Translations under genes and position numbers: made by a program
NCBI GenBank assembly: GCA_002352055.1
Contig: DEHS01000027.1
Coordinates: forward strand, 1 to 14,569
Reading direction: 5' to 3'
Length of the DNA: 14,569 bases
From: Legionellaceae bacterium UBA2794
GTDB lineage: Bacteria > Pseudomonadota > Gammaproteobacteria > Legionellales > Legionellaceae
Notes under the pieces: generated by a model
What the model was told of the DNA's origin: nothing
Databases searched by the model: none
Seen by the model: only the letters and a program-made list of their open reading frames with translations
Part shown: positions 12,992-14,569 of the stretch, piece after piece
Position numbering within the stretch: the stretch's first letter is position 1
Layout: each line of letters starts with the position of its first letter

Positions 12992-14569
12992 ATGATTACA
13001 ATAATCCAGGGTACAACCAAGAAGCCAGCCTCAGCAAAAAGATTAATTAATTTTTTTACCCAACATTCAGATTATGAAGGCACTTTATATATAGGATTTC
13101 CAATAATTGCCACTGCAGAAGGAGCATTTCATTTCGATGCCCTCTTTCTTTCAAGGCAACATGGAATAATTATTTTTAATTTAGTAGAAAATAATGATCT
13201 AACTCAATTTATTGAGCTACAGGATGATAGTTTTAATAAATTAGATTCAAAATTACGGACAAATAAAAAACTGATGGCTGGAAGAAAATTACTAGCTACA
13301 ATTTCTGTAATTACATTTGCGCCGACTCACAAAGGTAATGAAGGAACCAATGACCATCCCCTATGCAATGAACAAAATTTAAAAACTCAAATAGATAAAT
13401 CCAAAGAAGATCATCCAGAATCATTTGAACTTATTTTATCTATTTTACAATCGATTTCTACATTACGTTCTAATCGGAAAAAAAGATCTCCTTCGAAAAT
13501 AAATTCCCGAGGTGATAAATTAAAAAATCTTGAAGACTCAATTGCAAACTTAGATAAAATGCAGAGCAAATCAGTAATAGAAACAGTTGAAGGGGTTCAG
13601 CGTATTAGAGGATTAGCAGGCTCAGGAAAAACGATAGTACTAGCTCTTAAAGCAGCTTATTTACATATTCAAAATCCTGATTGGAAAATAGCTATTACGT
13701 TTAATACTCGTTCCTTGAAAAGTCAATTTCGAAGGTTAATTAATAATTTTGTGGTTGAGCAAACCGGTGAAGAACCAGATTGGGAAAATATACAAATCAT
13801 TCATGCATGGGGAGCTCCTGGTGGAACTGAAAAAAATGGTATTTATTTTACTTTTTGCAAAGAGAATAACTTAGAATATTTCGATTATAAACAAGCTAAA
13901 AATAAATTTGGTGAAAATAAAGAATTTGAAGAATCATGCAAAAAAGCATTATTGGAGAGTAAAGATATAAAATCTTTATACGATGTAATATTAATTGATG
14001 AAGCCCAGGATTTTCCTCCATCCTTTCTACAACTATGTTATGAAATACTCAATAAAACAAAGAGACTTGTTTATGCATATGATGAACTTCAAAAATTAAA
14101 TTCACAATCTCTTCCTGATCCTGAGATTTTATTCGGTAATGATGGGAATGGCCTACCTAAAGTCAAATTTTCATCTAATCAGATTGGAAAACCGCAACAA
14201 GATATTATATTAGAGCGATGCTATAGAAATTCTGGCCCCATGCTAGTCACAGCTCATGCCCTTGGGTTTGGTATTTATAAAAATTCAATTGAAAAAACAG
14301 GCAGTGGCTTAGTTCAGATGTTTGACAGAAAAGAATTGTGGATTGATGTTGGGTATGTAGTTGAGGACGGAGAATTAGAAGAGGGACATAAAGTCACACT
14401 AACTCGAACTGAAGAAAGCAGTCCAGGCTTTTTATCTTCACATTCAGATATTGATGACTTAATACAATTTATCAAATTTGATACTAAAGAATCTCAAGCA
14501 TTATGGGTGGCAGAACAAATAAGCATTAATCTACAACAAGAAGAACTGACGTGGTCAACCAAAATGTTA
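12992..14569 (+). CDS. Superfamily 1 (UvrD-like) helicase, partial at the right edge
   Basis: The frame is open for 526 codons from ATG 12992 to the window end, so the C-terminus is missing. Helicase motifs appear in order: Walker A GLAGSGKT (207-214), motif Ia TFNTRS (236-241), Walker B DEAQD (336-340), a motif III-like YDELQ (363-367) and motif IV ERCYRNS (408-414). This is the order of SF1 enzymes that use ATP to move on DNA or RNA. The N-terminal 150 residues (GTLYIGFPII, then FDALFLSRQHGIIIFNLVE at about 50-68) resemble the strand pattern of NERD/PD-(D/E)xK nuclease-like domains. The usual catalytic Glu and Lys are not clear, so nuclease activity is doubtful. Residues about 110-190 are charged and probably a linker. 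Long SF1 proteins like this occur in defence islands. No strong ribosome-binding site is seen; the start fits the family's short basic N-terminus. Confidence 0.8.
   Translation, partial: MITIIQGTTKKPASAKRLINFFTQHSDYEGTLYIGFPIIATAEGAFHFDALFLSRQHGIIIFNLVENNDLTQFIELQDDSFNKLDSKLRTNKKLMAGRKLLATISVITFAPTHKGNEGTNDHPLCNEQNLKTQIDKSKEDHPESFELILSILQSISTLRSNRKKRSPSKINSRGDKLKNLEDSIANLDKMQSKSVIETVEGVQRIRGLAGSGKTIVLALKAAYLHIQNPDWKIAITFNTRSLKSQFRRLINNFVVEQTGEEPDWENIQIIHAWGAPGGTEKNGIYFTFCKENNLEYFDYKQAKNKFGENKEFEESCKKALLESKDIKSLYDVILIDEAQDFPPSFLQLCYEILNKTKRLVYAYDELQKLNSQSLPDPEILFGNDGNGLPKVKFSSNQIGKPQQDIILERCYRNSGPMLVTAHALGFGIYKNSIEKTGSGLVQMFDRKELWIDVGYVVEDGELEEGHKVTLTRTEESSPGFLSSHSDIDDLIQFIKFDTKESQALWVAEQISINLQQEELTWSTKML

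Overview
The window is AT-rich gammaproteobacterial DNA, most likely Legionella or a close relative. I infer this from base composition, codon use and overall gene style; no ribosomal or other marker gene is present to prove it. It splits into two parts at about position 5951.

The left part (1-5950) looks like ordinary chromosome. It holds a secreted NodB-type polysaccharide deacetylase (+), a two-gene minus-strand operon of a class I SAM methyltransferase followed by proline iminopeptidase, and a long peptide-deformylase-like protein with extra N- and C-terminal regions (+). A second small SAM methyltransferase (-) and a frameshifted gene remnant (-) follow.

The right part (5951 to the window end) is a tRNA-associated integrative element. 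Its left edge is a 45-nt, minus-strand 3' fragment of a tRNA-Pro(GGG) gene, running from the anticodon loop to CCA and lacking any 5' half. Next come tandem GGTACCAAAA repeats and a P4-type tyrosine integrase. Because the fragment has no 5' half, the intact tRNA-Pro should lie beyond the right edge of the window. The element therefore probably runs from 5951 past 14569.

The element carries these pieces in order: the integrase; twin palindromes; a decayed rhuM gene containing a perfect 33-nt palindrome; an AbiEi/AbiEii (type IV) toxin-antitoxin pair with its own promoter and inverted-repeat operator; a co-directional MqsA-like HTH gene; a convergent CI/LexA-like repressor that seems to have lost its self-cleavage residues; a divergent AlpA-like regulator; and a small winged-helix-like DNA-binding protein. 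After these lies a non-coding stretch with ACCCGAC repeats, a very AT-rich tract and a perfect DnaA box, which is a candidate replication origin for the excised element. The repressor's palindromic operators occur in front of its own gene and appear again, in degenerate form, at about 11981-12016.

The right end holds an unrecognised 200-residue gene (-) divergent from a superfamily 1 helicase (+) that runs off the window. This pair looks like cargo, possibly a defence module. In outline: the integrase and the attachment site move the element, the repressor, AlpA-like and winged-helix genes are its control and replication core, AbiE stabilises it or defends the host, and the helicase pair is further cargo.
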